A program made the position numbers and the translations under genes. Source: Chryseobacterium soldanellicola (GTDB lineage Bacteria > Bacteroidota > Bacteroidia > Flavobacteriales > Weeksellaceae). Taken from it: a stretch of 64,000 nucleotides of DNA. Below the pieces are notes generated by a model that had not been told where the DNA came from, searched no databases, and saw only the letters and a list, made by a program, of their open reading frames with translations. The stretch lies in assembly GCF_900100115.1 (NCBI RefSeq), contig NZ_FNKL01000001.1:248001-312000 (forward strand), read 5' to 3'. Positions 7,905-16,317 of the stretch are shown here, piece by piece (position 1 is the stretch's first letter; the number at the start of each line of letters is the position of its first letter).

Positions 7905-8681
7905 ATGACAATTTTAGATAAAATTACAGAAAGAAAAAAAGAAGAAATAACTTTCTCAAAATCAAAAATCTCTATTGAAAATTTAAAAAAATCAGCCTTT
8001 TTTGAAAGAGAAAATTTTTCATTAAAAGAATCCATAAAAAATAAAAACGGAATTATTGCCGAATTTAAAAGGCAATCCCCTTCAAAAGGAATTATTAATG
8101 ATAAAGTTTCTTCTTTGGAAGTGGTTTCAGCCTATGAAAAATACGGAGCAAGCGGAATTTCAATTCTTACTGATAAAGATTTTTTTGGAGGAAGTTTTCA
8201 GGATATTTTAAATGTAAGAAATTATATCAATATTCCTATTCTGCGAAAAGATTTCATAATCGATGAATATCAGCTGTATGAAGCAAAAAGCATCGGGGCG
8301 GATGTCGTTTTGTTGATTGCTGCGTGTCTTTCTCCCAGTCAGGTTCAGGAATTTACGGAATTTTCGCATGAATTAGGATTAGAGGTTTTACTGGAAATTC
8401 ATACTGAAGATGAACTGAAACATTTTAACCAAAAAATTGATTTAGTAGGAATTAATAATAGAAATTTAAAAGATTTTAAAGTTGATTTACAACATTCCGT
8501 CAATTTAAAAAATCTTCTTCCGAAAGGTGTTTTATCAGTTGCCGAAAGCGGAATTTATTCTATTGAAGATTTTAATTATTTAAAAGAAAAAGAATTTGAC
8601 GGATTTTTAATGGGCGAATATTTCATGAAAAATGAAAATCCGGCAAAAGCTTTCGAAGAATTCACAAAAGTTGTATTATGA
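7905..8681 (+). CDS. trpC: Indole-3-glycerol-phosphate synthase
   Basis: TrpC closes the indole ring by converting CdRP to indole-3-glycerol phosphate. The 258-residue (beta/alpha)8 barrel starts with the family's N-terminal helix (ILDKITERKKEE). It then shows IAEFKRQSPSKGIIN (catalytic Lys), GASGISILTDKDFFGGS, ILRKDFIIDEYQLYEA, LVGINNRNLKDF and VAESGIYSIED. Its last four bases overlap the trpF start (ATGA), indicating translational coupling. Confidence 0.96.
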   Translation: MTILDKITERKKEEITFSKSKISIENLKKSAFFERENFSLKESIKNKNGIIAEFKRQSPSKGIINDKVSSLEVVSAYEKYGASGISILTDKDFFGGSFQDILNVRNYINIPILRKDFIIDEYQLYEAKSIGADVVLLIAACLSPSQVQEFTEFSHELGLEVLLEIHTEDELKHFNQKIDLVGINNRNLKDFKVDLQHSVNLKNLLPKGVLSVAESGIYSIEDFNYLKEKEFDGFLMGEYFMKNENPAKAFEEFTKVVL

Positions 8682-9316
8682 AGTTAAAGGTCTGCGGTTT
8701 AACACAAATTGATCAAATCCATGAATTAATTTCTATGGAAACAGATTTTCTTGGATTCATTTTCTATGAAAAGTCACCAAGATATGCTTTAAATCATCTG
8801 AGCCTGGAAGATATTTCAAAACTAAACCATAAGGGAAAAATTGGAGTTTTTGTGAATGAAGAATTAGATAAAATTATAGAAATAGCAGGAAAAGCAAATC
8901 TGAATTTTATACAGCTTCATGGCGATGAAGACGAAAATTTTATTTCAGAATTAAGAGAAAAATTAAAACCGGAAACGGGAATTATCAAAGTTATAAGGAT
9001 TGGAAACCGGACGTTAGAAGCAGGAAATGAAATTCAACAAAAAGTCAACCAGCAACTCAAAACCAGCAACTACTTTCTGTTTGACACCGATTCAAAAGCG
9101 TTCGGAGGAACAGGAAAACAATTCGACTGGACTTTATTAAACGAAATTGAAATTCCTCTTCCTTATTTTTTAAGCGGCGGAATTTCAGATGAAAATATCG
9201 ATCAAATTAAAATTTTAACCCAAAAACCTTTTGCATTAGATATCAATTCAAAATTTGAAATTGAAGCAGGTTTTAAAGATGTTAATAAAATAAGAGAATT
9301 TAAAAAATACATATAA
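8678..9316 (+). CDS. trpF: Phosphoribosylanthranilate isomerase
   Basis: TrpF isomerises N-(5-phosphoribosyl)anthranilate to CdRP, between TrpD and TrpC. The 212-residue barrel protein has the N-terminal KVCGLTQ (catalytic Cys), DFLGFIFYEKSPRY, FIQLHGDED, FLFDTDSKAFGGTGKQFDW (catalytic Asp and Gly-rich loop) and FLSGGISDENI. Its start overlaps trpC by four bases. A REP/transposase insertion follows directly. Confidence 0.95.
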   Translation: MKLKVCGLTQIDQIHELISMETDFLGFIFYEKSPRYALNHLSLEDISKLNHKGKIGVFVNEELDKIIEIAGKANLNFIQLHGDEDENFISELREKLKPETGIIKVIRIGNRTLEAGNEIQQKVNQQLKTSNYFLFDTDSKAFGGTGKQFDWTLLNEIEIPLPYFLSGGISDENIDQIKILTQKPFALDINSKFEIEAGFKDVNKIREFKKYI

Positions 9317-9320
9317 AAAG

Positions 9321-9365
9321 GAGTCCCGAAGGGACGATTTAATACAGGATTGGATGCAGTCCAAT
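9321..9365 (+). repeat. REP sequence left of the tyrosine transposase
   Basis: This 45-base repeat holds two small hairpins, GTCCCgaaGGGAC and ATTGGATgcagTCCAAT, joined by GATTTAATACAG. The inverse copy lies at 9855-9899 and a third, degenerate copy at 57659-57703. Confidence 0.85.
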
Positions 9366-9383
9366 TATAAAAAAACACAACAG

Positions 9384-9836
9384 ATGCCACAATCATTAGT
9401 AAAAAACTACGTCCATATTATTTTTAGCACAAAACATAGGGAAGATTTTATCGATGAAAGTATTGAAAAAGAATTATTTGCCTACATCGCAATACTTTGT
9501 AAAGATTTTGAGAGCACAGCCCTGCAAATTGGAGGAACAGATAATCACATTCATATTCTCTGCTTACTTTCCAGAAAGATAGCTTTGATGAAATTGGTTC
9601 AGGAAATTAAGGCACATTCATCAAAATGGATAAAAACAAAGGGAAGGAAATATGAAGATTTCTTTTGGCAGGAAGGGTACGGAGCTTTTTCTGTCAGTGA
9701 AAAAAATATTTTCCCGACGATTAATTATATAAAGAATCAACGGAAACAACATCAACAACAAAGTTTTAAAGATGAATTGCTCGAAATTTTAGAAAAACAT
9801 AGAATTAAATATGATGAGAAATATTTATGGGATTGA
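9384..9836 (+). CDS. REP-associated tyrosine transposase (IS200-like, Y1 family)
   Basis: A 150-residue HUH-type single-strand DNA nuclease. It has the N-terminal signature NYVHIIFSTKHR, the metal-binding HxH in DNHIHILCLL and the conserved FFWQEGYGAFSVS. The likely catalytic Tyr is in NYIKNQRKQHQ. Such enzymes act on hairpin ends of REP sequences. The ATG at 9384 is chosen because the in-frame ATG at 9354 lies within the REP. The protein appears intact. It belongs to the mobile or domesticated RAYT group; whether it still moves cannot be read from sequence. Confidence 0.88.
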   Translation: MPQSLVKNYVHIIFSTKHREDFIDESIEKELFAYIAILCKDFESTALQIGGTDNHIHILCLLSRKIALMKLVQEIKAHSSKWIKTKGRKYEDFFWQEGYGAFSVSEKNIFPTINYIKNQRKQHQQQSFKDELLEILEKHRIKYDEKYLWD

Positions 9837-9854
9837 TTGTTCGATATATGTTTA

Positions 9855-9899
9855 ATTGGATTACATCCAATCCTGTATTAAATCGTCCCTTCGGGACTC
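9855..9899 (-). repeat. REP sequence right of the tyrosine transposase
   Basis: Inverse copy of the REP at 9321-9365, with the hairpins ATTGGATtacATCCAAT and GTCCCttcGGGAC. It ends about 25 bases before the trpB start codon and so contributes to the trpB leader. Confidence 0.85.
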
Positions 9900-9924
9900 T
9901 TTCTTAACATTTAAAAATTGTAAA

Positions 9925-11106
9925 ATGAATTATAAAAACCCTGATAAAAACGGATATTATGGCGAGTTTGGAGGTGCTTTCATTCCCGAAATGCTGTATC
10001 CAAATGTAGAAGAGCTGCAGAAGAATTATCTTGAAATTATCGAGTCGGAAGATTTTCAACGAGAATATCAGGATTTATTAAAAAATTACGTTGGACGCGC
10101 AACTCCTCTTTACTTTGCTAAAAATTTAAGTAAAAAATATAACACAAAAATATATTTAAAAAGAGAGGACCTCAACCATACCGGAGCTCATAAAATCAAC
10201 AATGCTTTGGGACAGGTTCTATTGGCAAAACGACTGGGGAAAAGTAGAATTATTGCAGAAACAGGTGCCGGTCAACATGGGGTAGCAACAGCAACGGCGT
10301 GTGCTTTGCTTAATTTGGAATGTATCGTTTATATGGGAGAAATTGATATCCAAAGACAAGCTCCGAATGTCGCAAGAATGAAAATGTTGGGTGCTGAAGT
10401 TATCCCCTCAACTTCAGGTTCAAAAACATTGAAAGATGCTGTAAACGAAGCATTAAGAGACTGGATAAACAACTCAACAACAACTCATTATGTGATCGGA
10501 AGTGTGGTTGGCCCACATCCTTTTCCTGATCTGGTGGCGAGATTTCAGAGTATCATTTCAAAAGAAATTAAAGAACAGCTTTACGAGCATATCGGAAGAG
10601 AAAACCCTGATTTTGTAATCGCCTGTGTTGGTGGCGGAAGCAATGCAGCAGGAGCTTTCTACCATTTTGTGAATGAAAAAAACGTACAACTCATCGCTGC
10701 AGAAGCGGGCGGTTTTGGTGTTGATTCCGGGAAATCGGCGGCGACCACTTTTCTGGGAACTTTGGGCGTTTTGCATGGAAGCAAAAGCTTGGTAATGCAG
10801 ACAAAAGACGGTCAGGTTATCGAGCCGCATTCAATCTCTGCCGGGTTGGATTATCCGGGAATCGGGCCTTTTCATGCTCATTTATATAAAGAAAAACGTA
10901 CCGAATTTTTCAGTATTAATGATGACGAAGCTTTGAAATCTGCGTTTGAGCTGACAAAATTGGAAGGCATCATCCCGGCGTTGGAAAGTGCTCATGCTCT
11001 TGCGGTTTTGGATAAGAAAAAATTTAATGAAAATGATATTATTGTGATTTGTCTGAGCGGCCGCGGCGATAAAGATATGGAAACGTATCTGAAGAATTTG
11101 CAATAA
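9925..11106 (+). CDS. trpB: Tryptophan synthase beta chain
   Basis: TrpB joins indole and serine to make tryptophan with pyridoxal phosphate. The 393-residue protein begins with the typical [15 protein letters not shown]. It binds PLP through the Lys of [12 protein letters not shown] and has [16 protein letters not shown], the phosphate-binding [12 protein letters not shown] and the terminal [10 protein letters not shown]. The ATG at 9925 gives the family length; the longer reading frame from 9856 would start inside a REP. The separation from trpF by a transposase means its translation starts independently of trpF. Confidence 0.97.
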   Translation: MNYKNPDKNGYYGEFGGAFIPEMLYPNVEELQKNYLEIIESEDFQREYQDLLKNYVGRATPLYFAKNLSKKYNTKIYLKREDLNHTGAHKINNALGQVLLAKRLGKSRIIAETGAGQHGVATATACALLNLECIVYMGEIDIQRQAPNVARMKMLGAEVIPSTSGSKTLKDAVNEALRDWINNSTTTHYVIGSVVGPHPFPDLVARFQSIISKEIKEQLYEHIGRENPDFVIACVGGGSNAAGAFYHFVNEKNVQLIAAEAGGFGVDSGKSAATTFLGTLGVLHGSKSLVMQTKDGQVIEPHSISAGLDYPGIGPFHAHLYKEKRTEFFSINDDEALKSAFELTKLEGIIPALESAHALAVLDKKKFNENDIIVICLSGRGDKDMETYLKNLQ

Positions 11107-11109
11107 TAT

Positions 11110-11190
11110 TTGGGCGATAAATTCCGTCTTCCACTCCCGCTTTTTTATTGCGCTTTGCTTCATAAAAAGAGCTCCGTTCAAGCCGGATCG
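11110..11190 (-). repeat. Possible divergent fourth copy of the hairpin element family
   Basis: Read on the minus strand, this spacer shows TTGAACGGAGCTCTTTTTAT, a variable loop, then ATAAAAAAGCGGGAGTGG and GAAGACGG. The order resembles the copies at 30366 and 61312 (TTGAAGC, GAGCTC, hairpin arm, AGCGAGTGCGGAAAGCGGG). The stem is shorter and imperfect. Membership is an inference from this shared order. Confidence 0.45.
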
Positions 11191-11288
11191 CATATTTGAC
11201 ATCAAAACAACTTTGTTATTTCAAAGACTTTTAGAAAAGAAAATTTTTAATCTAGAAATTTATTTTCCTTTAATTTTAAATAATTTAA

Positions 11289-12023
11289 ATGAAAAAATTA
11301 AACATTTACTTCACAGCAGGAATTCCGCAACTGGAAGATACTCTCGATATTATAAAATTAATACAGGATTCCGGAGCTGATATGATGGAAATAGGAATGC
11401 CTTATTCTGATCCCGTTGCGGACGGACCCGTCATTCAGAAAGCCCACGAACTGGCGTTAAAAAACGGAATGACAATTGAAAAACTTTTTTCTCAATTACA
11501 ATCAATTAAAAATGAAATCAAAATTCCGGTTATTTTAATGGGATATATTAATCCTGTTTTGAGTTTTGGCTTCGAAAAATTCTGTGCAAAATGTTCCGAA
11601 ATCGGGGTTTCTGGGTTGATTATCCCTGATCTTCCGCCCATTGAATTTGAGAAAAATTACCAGAAAATTTTAGAAAAATACACTCTGAATTTCACTTTTT
11701 TGGTAACTCCTGAAACTTCTGATGAAAGGATTTTGTATTTGGATGCTCTGAGTTCGGGGTTCTTATATGCTGTAAGTTCTTCATCCACAACAGGAAATGA
11801 AAATACAGTACTTAAAAATGAAAACTACCTTTCAAAATTAGCATCTCTTCCTTTAAAAAACCCCGTAATGATCGGTTTTGGAATTAAATCAAAGCAGGAT
11901 TTTGAAAACGTCACCGAAAAAGCAGACGGCGGAATCATCGGAACTGCCTTTGTGAATATTTTACTACAAAATAGAGATTGGAAGAAAAAAGCTATAGATT
12001 TTGTCCATTCCATAAGAGCATAA
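11289..12023 (+). CDS. trpA: Tryptophan synthase alpha chain
   Basis: TrpA cleaves indole-3-glycerol phosphate to indole, which tunnels to TrpB. The 244-residue barrel protein has the catalytic Glu and Asp region MEIGMPYSDPVADGPVIQ, then ILMGYINPVLSFG, GLIIPDLPPIE, the SSSSTTG loop, and GFGIKSKQDF with GGIIGTAFV at the phosphate site. It is slightly shorter than the roughly 268-residue enterobacterial form, as is common in Flavobacteriia. It closes the trp operon. Confidence 0.96.
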   Translation: MKKLNIYFTAGIPQLEDTLDIIKLIQDSGADMMEIGMPYSDPVADGPVIQKAHELALKNGMTIEKLFSQLQSIKNEIKIPVILMGYINPVLSFGFEKFCAKCSEIGVSGLIIPDLPPIEFEKNYQKILEKYTLNFTFLVTPETSDERILYLDALSSGFLYAVSSSSTTGNENTVLKNENYLSKLASLPLKNPVMIGFGIKSKQDFENVTEKADGGIIGTAFVNILLQNRDWKKKAIDFVHSIRA

Positions 12024-12030
12024 AAATCAC

Positions 12031-12038
12031 TAAATTTG
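12031..12038 (+). promoter_or_regulatory. Bacteroidota -7 element for lipB
   Basis: TAAATTTG lies directly after the trpA stop and about 17 bases before the lipB start, fitting TAnnTTTG. It suggests lipB and the TIR-TPR gene are transcribed apart from trp. Confidence 0.5.
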
Positions 12039-12054
12039 TATATCAAAAAATGGT

Positions 12055-12816
12055 ATGAATACAAATCAAAATAAAGCAGTAGAATTCGAAGATTTAGGTA
12101 TAAAAGAATATCAGCCATCCTGGGATTATCAGGAAAAACTGATGAAAGATATCATCGACATCAAAATTAAAAATCGAGAACTACCTGCTGAACAACATAT
12201 TACAACTCCCAACCATTTTCTTTTAGTAGAGCATCCTCACGTTTATACCTTAGGAAAAAGCGGCCATGAAGAAAATATGCTGGCCGGAATTGACCAGTTA
12301 AAAGAAATTGATGCAACCTTCGTGAAAGTCAATCGTGGTGGCGATATCACCTATCACGGTTACGGGCAAATTGTTGGTTATCCGATCTTAGATCTTGAAA
12401 ATTTCTTCACGGATATTCATAAATATATGAGAAATTTAGAAGAAGTAATCATCCGGACAATTAATGAATACGGCCTTAAAGGTGAGCGTTCTCCCGGAGA
12501 AACAGGCGTTTGGCTGGATGTTGGAAAGCCTTACGCCAGAAAAATCTGTGCGATGGGTGTAAAAGCTTCCCGTTGGGTAACATTGCACGGTTTTGCATTG
12601 AATATAAACACTGATATGCGGTATTTTGAGTATATTATCCCTTGCGGAATCAAAGATAAGCAGGTGACTTCTTTAAAAAGAGAGCTTGAAAGAGACTTGA
12701 CTCCCGAAGAAATGGAAGATATCAAAGCCAAAATCAGAAAGCATTTTGCGGATGTTTTTGAAGCGGAATTGGTGAATAATAGATTTAAAAGCAATAATAA
12801 TAAAGCTATTAAATAA
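12055..12816 (+). CDS. lipB: Lipoyl(octanoyl) transferase
   Basis: LipB moves the octanoyl group from acyl carrier protein to lipoyl domains of dehydrogenase complexes, the first step of lipoate assembly. The 253-residue protein has VNRGGDITYHGYGQIVGYPI, GVWLDVGKP, the catalytic Lys in MGVKASRWVTLHGFALN and the catalytic Cys in IIPCGIKDKQVTSL. The start codon overlaps the stop of a two-codon ATG GTA TGA. The TIR-TPR gene begins one base after its stop. Confidence 0.95.
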   Translation: MNTNQNKAVEFEDLGIKEYQPSWDYQEKLMKDIIDIKIKNRELPAEQHITTPNHFLLVEHPHVYTLGKSGHEENMLAGIDQLKEIDATFVKVNRGGDITYHGYGQIVGYPILDLENFFTDIHKYMRNLEEVIIRTINEYGLKGERSPGETGVWLDVGKPYARKICAMGVKASRWVTLHGFALNINTDMRYFEYIIPCGIKDKQVTSLKRELERDLTPEEMEDIKAKIRKHFADVFEAELVNNRFKSNNNKAIK

Positions 12817-12817
12817 A

Positions 12818-14446
12818 ATGAACCAATCAAAAGTTGAAAAAACCATTTTTATTTCATATTCATGGCAAGACTTTGAAGTCGCTGATAAAATTGAAAATGA
12901 TTTAAATTGTTCAGGTATAAAAATTGTCAGAGATGTTAAATTGGAATATAAAGATAACATCTTTGATTTTATGAAACGAATCAAAAATGAAGATTATGCA
13001 TTGTTATTAATAAGTAATAGTTATTTAAATTCTGTCAACTGTATGAGAGAAGTTTTAGAAATAATAACAAACCAACAAGAGTTTTCAAAAAAAATTTTAC
13101 CTGTCATACTACCTAACACAAAATTATTTAAGGCTGAAGATCGCATCGATCTCATCAAAAATTGGGAAAAAAGAATTGAAGATTTAAATATTAAACTTAA
13201 AAGTCTTAACAACTTATCTAATACAGAAGAAATCATTAAGACAATTGGAGATTATAGTAAGATAAGAGATTCTATCGACATCTTTACACAAACAATAACA
13301 CAGCTTAACTGTAAAAGTTTTCAAGAACTCGACAATGCAAATTATCAACCTTTATTAGAACACATTGGAATTTTAAAAGACGATTTAATAAATCTTATAA
13401 TTAGAATTTCTCAAATTAAAGATTTATTAGAAAGAGAAATAGAAATCGATAAACTTTTAGAAAAAAATCCTAATCAGGAAAGCTTTATTTTTTTAAAAGC
13501 TAATATTGCACTTAATGAATCAAAATATGAAAAAGCAAAATTACTATTTAATAAACTTTTAGAAAAAAATAAACATCCTATTATTTATAATAATCTAGGA
13601 ATTTGTTTACAAAATCAAGGTTTAATAGATGAAGCAATTATTGAATACAAAAAGGCTATCGAAATAGATACACAAGAATCTAGTCTTGCTTATACAAATT
13701 TAGCTCTTCTTCAACATGAAAAGTACAAACTTTATGATGAAGCTGAGAAAAATTATTTGAAAAGTTTAGAATATTACTATACGTGTTCGGTAGCTCACGC
13801 AAATTACGCAAATTTATTAGTCGAAATGAATAATTATTCTAAGTCAATTTTTCATTATGAAGAAGCTTTAAAATACTATTCACCTAATGAAAGTAATATA
13901 GAACTTTATTCAATATATTATTCTTTATCATTTGTATTTCATACAAAAATTAAAAATTTTGACGCAGCGAAAAAGAATTATTTAGAATGTTTAAGGCTAA
14001 ATTCAGAAAATTTTAAAGCTCATTGCAATTTTGCTGTACTACTAATTCATGAGTTTAAAGATTTTAATCAAGCCGAATTTCATTATAAAGAAGCATTAAA
14101 AATAAATCCTAAAGATCATATTACATTGAATAATATTGGGAATTTTTACATGAAACAAATGGATAATGAAATCTTAGCTGAACATTATTATAATGAAGCT
14201 ATTAAATTTAATAATTTATATACACAACCGTATATAGGATTAGGAATATTAAATTTTGAAAAAGATATTTTGAAATCTAAATTATTTTTTGAAAAAGCTT
14301 TAGAAATAGACCCAAAATTCTCACAAGCTCATTTTTATTACGCAAAATTACTTTCAAGTAAATTCAATGATCCTGAAAATGCTAAAATTCATTATATAAC
14401 ATCTGAAATATTAAAATTAGAAAATCAAGATAGTAATATCAGATAA
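12818..14446 (+). CDS. TIR domain protein with TPR repeats
   Basis: A 542-residue two-part protein. Residues about 8-125 form a TIR domain (TIFISYSWQDFEVADKIEND, LLLISNSYLNSVNCMREVLE), with Glu78 in CMREV at the position of the NAD-cleaving catalytic Glu of bacterial TIR domains. Residues about 205-540 are TPR repeats (IIYNNLGICLQNQGLIDEAI, YEKAKLLFNKLLEKN, HITLNNIGNFYMKQMDN), usually a binding scaffold or sensor. No transmembrane segment is seen. Bacterial TIR proteins often serve in phage defence by depleting or converting NAD, but here no partner gene lies beside it. The gene is visibly more A+T-rich than its neighbours, suggesting transfer. Function is inferred from domains only. Confidence 0.85.
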   Translation: MNQSKVEKTIFISYSWQDFEVADKIENDLNCSGIKIVRDVKLEYKDNIFDFMKRIKNEDYALLLISNSYLNSVNCMREVLEIITNQQEFSKKILPVILPNTKLFKAEDRIDLIKNWEKRIEDLNIKLKSLNNLSNTEEIIKTIGDYSKIRDSIDIFTQTITQLNCKSFQELDNANYQPLLEHIGILKDDLINLIIRISQIKDLLEREIEIDKLLEKNPNQESFIFLKANIALNESKYEKAKLLFNKLLEKNKHPIIYNNLGICLQNQGLIDEAIIEYKKAIEIDTQESSLAYTNLALLQHEKYKLYDEAEKNYLKSLEYYYTCSVAHANYANLLVEMNNYSKSIFHYEEALKYYSPNESNIELYSIYYSLSFVFHTKIKNFDAAKKNYLECLRLNSENFKAHCNFAVLLIHEFKDFNQAEFHYKEALKINPKDHITLNNIGNFYMKQMDNEILAEHYYNEAIKFNNLYTQPYIGLGILNFEKDILKSKLFFEKALEIDPKFSQAHFYYAKLLSSKFNDPENAKIHYITSEILKLENQDSNIR

Positions 14447-14537
14447 ATTTATCTTAAAAAATGAGAATAATAGTCTTAAACTGTCTGCTTTATTAAGGGA
14501 GCTAAAATACAGTATTTATTTTTCTAAAATTCTTTAA

Positions 14538-15167
14538 TTATCTCATCTTAGAATCACTTTTCTTAAAAGCATCAACTTTTAAATAAGAATCATTTTTCTC
14601 TTTTTCTTTTTTATCTGAAATTAAAATCCCGAAAAGATGGTCAATTTCATGCTGAAAAATCACGGCTGTAAAGCCTTCTACAATTTCTGAATACTTCTGA
14701 CCTTTTAAGTCAATATATTCCAATTGAATGACCTTACTTCTGTAAAACTGGTCTCTAAAATCAGGAATTGATAAATCACCTTCCGGACCAAGATTCTGTA
14801 GTTCGGATCTCCACACAATTACAGGATTGATAAAATATTCTAACGGTTCACCCTCTTTATCAAAACGTTGCACCCAAATAATTTTCCGGTTAATTCCGAC
14901 TTGTGGCGCAGCAATGCCTACTCCGCCGTCGGTTGACAAGAGAGATTCTTTCATTCTTTTAACCAAAGTTACAGTGTTCGGATCTGCAGGATCAATTTCC
15001 GTGGAAAGGGTTAAAAGTGTTTTATGCTGATTGTCATCGGTTGTCTGAAAAATGGGCAACGCTGAATTTTTATCACCTTGATTAATGATTGCAATTTCGG
15101 CAGAAGTTAATTTCTGAGCATTAATTATACCAACGAAAAGTATGAATAAAAGGGATAGTTTTTTCAT
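14538..15167 (-). CDS. Secreted peptide deformylase-like protein with altered EGCLS motif
   Basis: A 209-residue member of the peptide deformylase fold with an N-terminal signal peptide (LSLLFILFVGIINAQ), so it should act outside the cytoplasm, away from nascent formyl-Met peptides. Motif 1 (GVGIAAPQVG, residues 82-91) and motif 3 (QHEIDH, 172-177) are intact. Motif 2 reads EGDLS (129-133), so Asp131 replaces the Cys that normally binds the metal. It may still bind metal through Asp and two His, but the substrate is unknown. A normal cytoplasmic deformylase is presumably encoded elsewhere. Confidence 0.85.
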   Translation of the reverse strand: MKKLSLLFILFVGIINAQKLTSAEIAIINQGDKNSALPIFQTTDDNQHKTLLTLSTEIDPADPNTVTLVKRMKESLLSTDGGVGIAAPQVGINRKIIWVQRFDKEGEPLEYFINPVIVWRSELQNLGPEGDLSIPDFRDQFYRSKVIQLEYIDLKGQKYSEIVEGFTAVIFQHEIDHLFGILISDKKEKEKNDSYLKVDAFKKSDSKMR

Positions 15168-15256
15168 TTTCTGATGAATGTTTTACAAATATAATTAATG
15201 TGATTTAAAATGTGAGGGCTGAGCGGATCCGAAGCCTTCATCATAAATTATAAACC

Positions 15257-16129
15257 TTAAAAAGTCTTCGTCATATCACTCGGAATGATCAGATTAAAAT
15301 TAGTTGGAATATACTCTTTTTCAGGAACTTTTAATTCAGGATCTTCCGATTCAAAAACAGAAATGACCGCCATTTTCAGGTTTGGGTTTTTCTGTTTGAT
15401 ATACCAATAAATTCCACCGAATTCCTTGCTGTGATAATTTCCGTTATAATGAATAAAAGTTTTTCCAACCTGAAAATTTTTCAGAATAGATTCGGCCATT
15501 GTTGCGTCTTTTATAGCTTGTGCCGAGATAAAATTCATGACCTTTGTTCCTTCTGCATGATCTCCCATCATGGCTTTCATTTCAGGATAACCGGGAGTTT
15601 CCAGCGTTACTTTTATGGGCAATTGAGCGATGTAATTTTTCTCTTTTGAGGGCAAGTTTTTCAACGATTCCAAGCCTTCTTTTGCGGTCTGGGAAGCATA
15701 TTTCCTGGGAATATTGGTTGCTATAAAATTCAGTTTTTTAGCTTTAGCGAAATCAACCAACGGCTTGTAATCTGTGGTATAATTATTCCATAAACGGGCA
15801 GAGTCTTTCAATGTTTTAGCATCAAATTTCCCGTCCAAATATTGGTTTAATGGAGGCTGATTATCTCTTTCAAACATTTCGGCTCCTAAAATAAGCTGTC
15901 CGTTTTTCTTTTCAAACAATGCTTCCGTAATTTTAAGCTGCAGCCAGTGATTGATGGAATTATTATGATTTTCACCAAAGAAAACAACATCGTATTCAGC
16001 CAGTTCTTTGATTAATTTATCGGTCTTAATTTCCTTTCCTTTTTGATCATAAAATTGATAGGCTTTAAAGTTTTGAGCATTGATAACATTGAAACTTATC
16101 AATAATATGGCTAAGAAAATATTTTTCAT
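15257..16129 (-). CDS. ChaN-family secreted heme-binding-type protein
   Basis: A 290-residue protein with a signal peptide (about residues 1-18, ending VINAQ). It has the ChaN/Tiki-like fold motifs VVFFGENHNNSINHWLQL, ILGAEMFERDNQPPLNQYL and FIATNIPRKYASQTAKEGL, with a late FIHYNGNYHSKEFGG. ChaN of Campylobacter is a heme-binding lipoprotein tied to iron uptake. Here there is no lipobox Cys, so this is probably a soluble periplasmic version. Its place at the end of a heme uptake cluster supports a heme role; a protease-like activity is possible in the wider superfamily. Confidence 0.8.
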   Translation of the reverse strand: MKNIFLAILLISFNVINAQNFKAYQFYDQKGKEIKTDKLIKELAEYDVVFFGENHNNSINHWLQLKITEALFEKKNGQLILGAEMFERDNQPPLNQYLDGKFDAKTLKDSARLWNNYTTDYKPLVDFAKAKKLNFIATNIPRKYASQTAKEGLESLKNLPSKEKNYIAQLPIKVTLETPGYPEMKAMMGDHAEGTKVMNFISAQAIKDATMAESILKNFQVGKTFIHYNGNYHSKEFGGIYWYIKQKNPNLKMAVISVFESEDPELKVPEKEYIPTNFNLIIPSDMTKTF

Positions 16130-16267
16130 TTTTATTTATTTAATGAATTTTTTAAACACTAATGTCACGAATTGTTTTCACAAATATCACAAATAATAGT
16201 AAACATAGCTTTAAAAATTAGTGTGATTAGTGAGAAAATATTTGTATTAATTGTGTTTAAATGAAAA

Positions 16268-16303
16268 AAAAGCCGCCCTGCAAAAAACAAAACGGCCTTC
16301 TAA
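16268..16303 (-). terminator. Probable terminator after hmuS
   Basis: On the minus strand a GCCG/CGGC-based hairpin with a long loop is followed by a run of eight T, directly downstream of the hmuS stop. The stem is short, so the call is moderate. Confidence 0.5.
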
Positions 16304-16317
16304 AATCATCTAACTAT

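Larger units (their letters stand above)
9321..9899 (+). mobile_element. REP-bounded tyrosine transposase unit inside the trp operon
   Basis: A Y1-type transposase gene is enclosed by two facing copies of the same REP and inserted between trpF and trpB. Removing it would leave an ordinary short trpF-trpB spacing. There is no large terminal inverted repeat of a DDE transposon and no target duplication that I can identify. Confidence 0.75.

Noticed and set aside
9354..9383. Upstream ATG as the transposase start
   Set aside because: It lies inside the left REP hairpin and adds residues with no family similarity; ATG 9384 begins at the conserved part.
9856..9924. Longer trpB reading frame
   Set aside because: The extra 23 residues are encoded by the right REP; the family N-terminus begins at 9925.
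11107..11288. Plain terminator between trpB and trpA
   Set aside because: The hairpin has no T-run on the plus strand and trpA lacks an obvious promoter of its own; it fits better as a divergent hairpin element.
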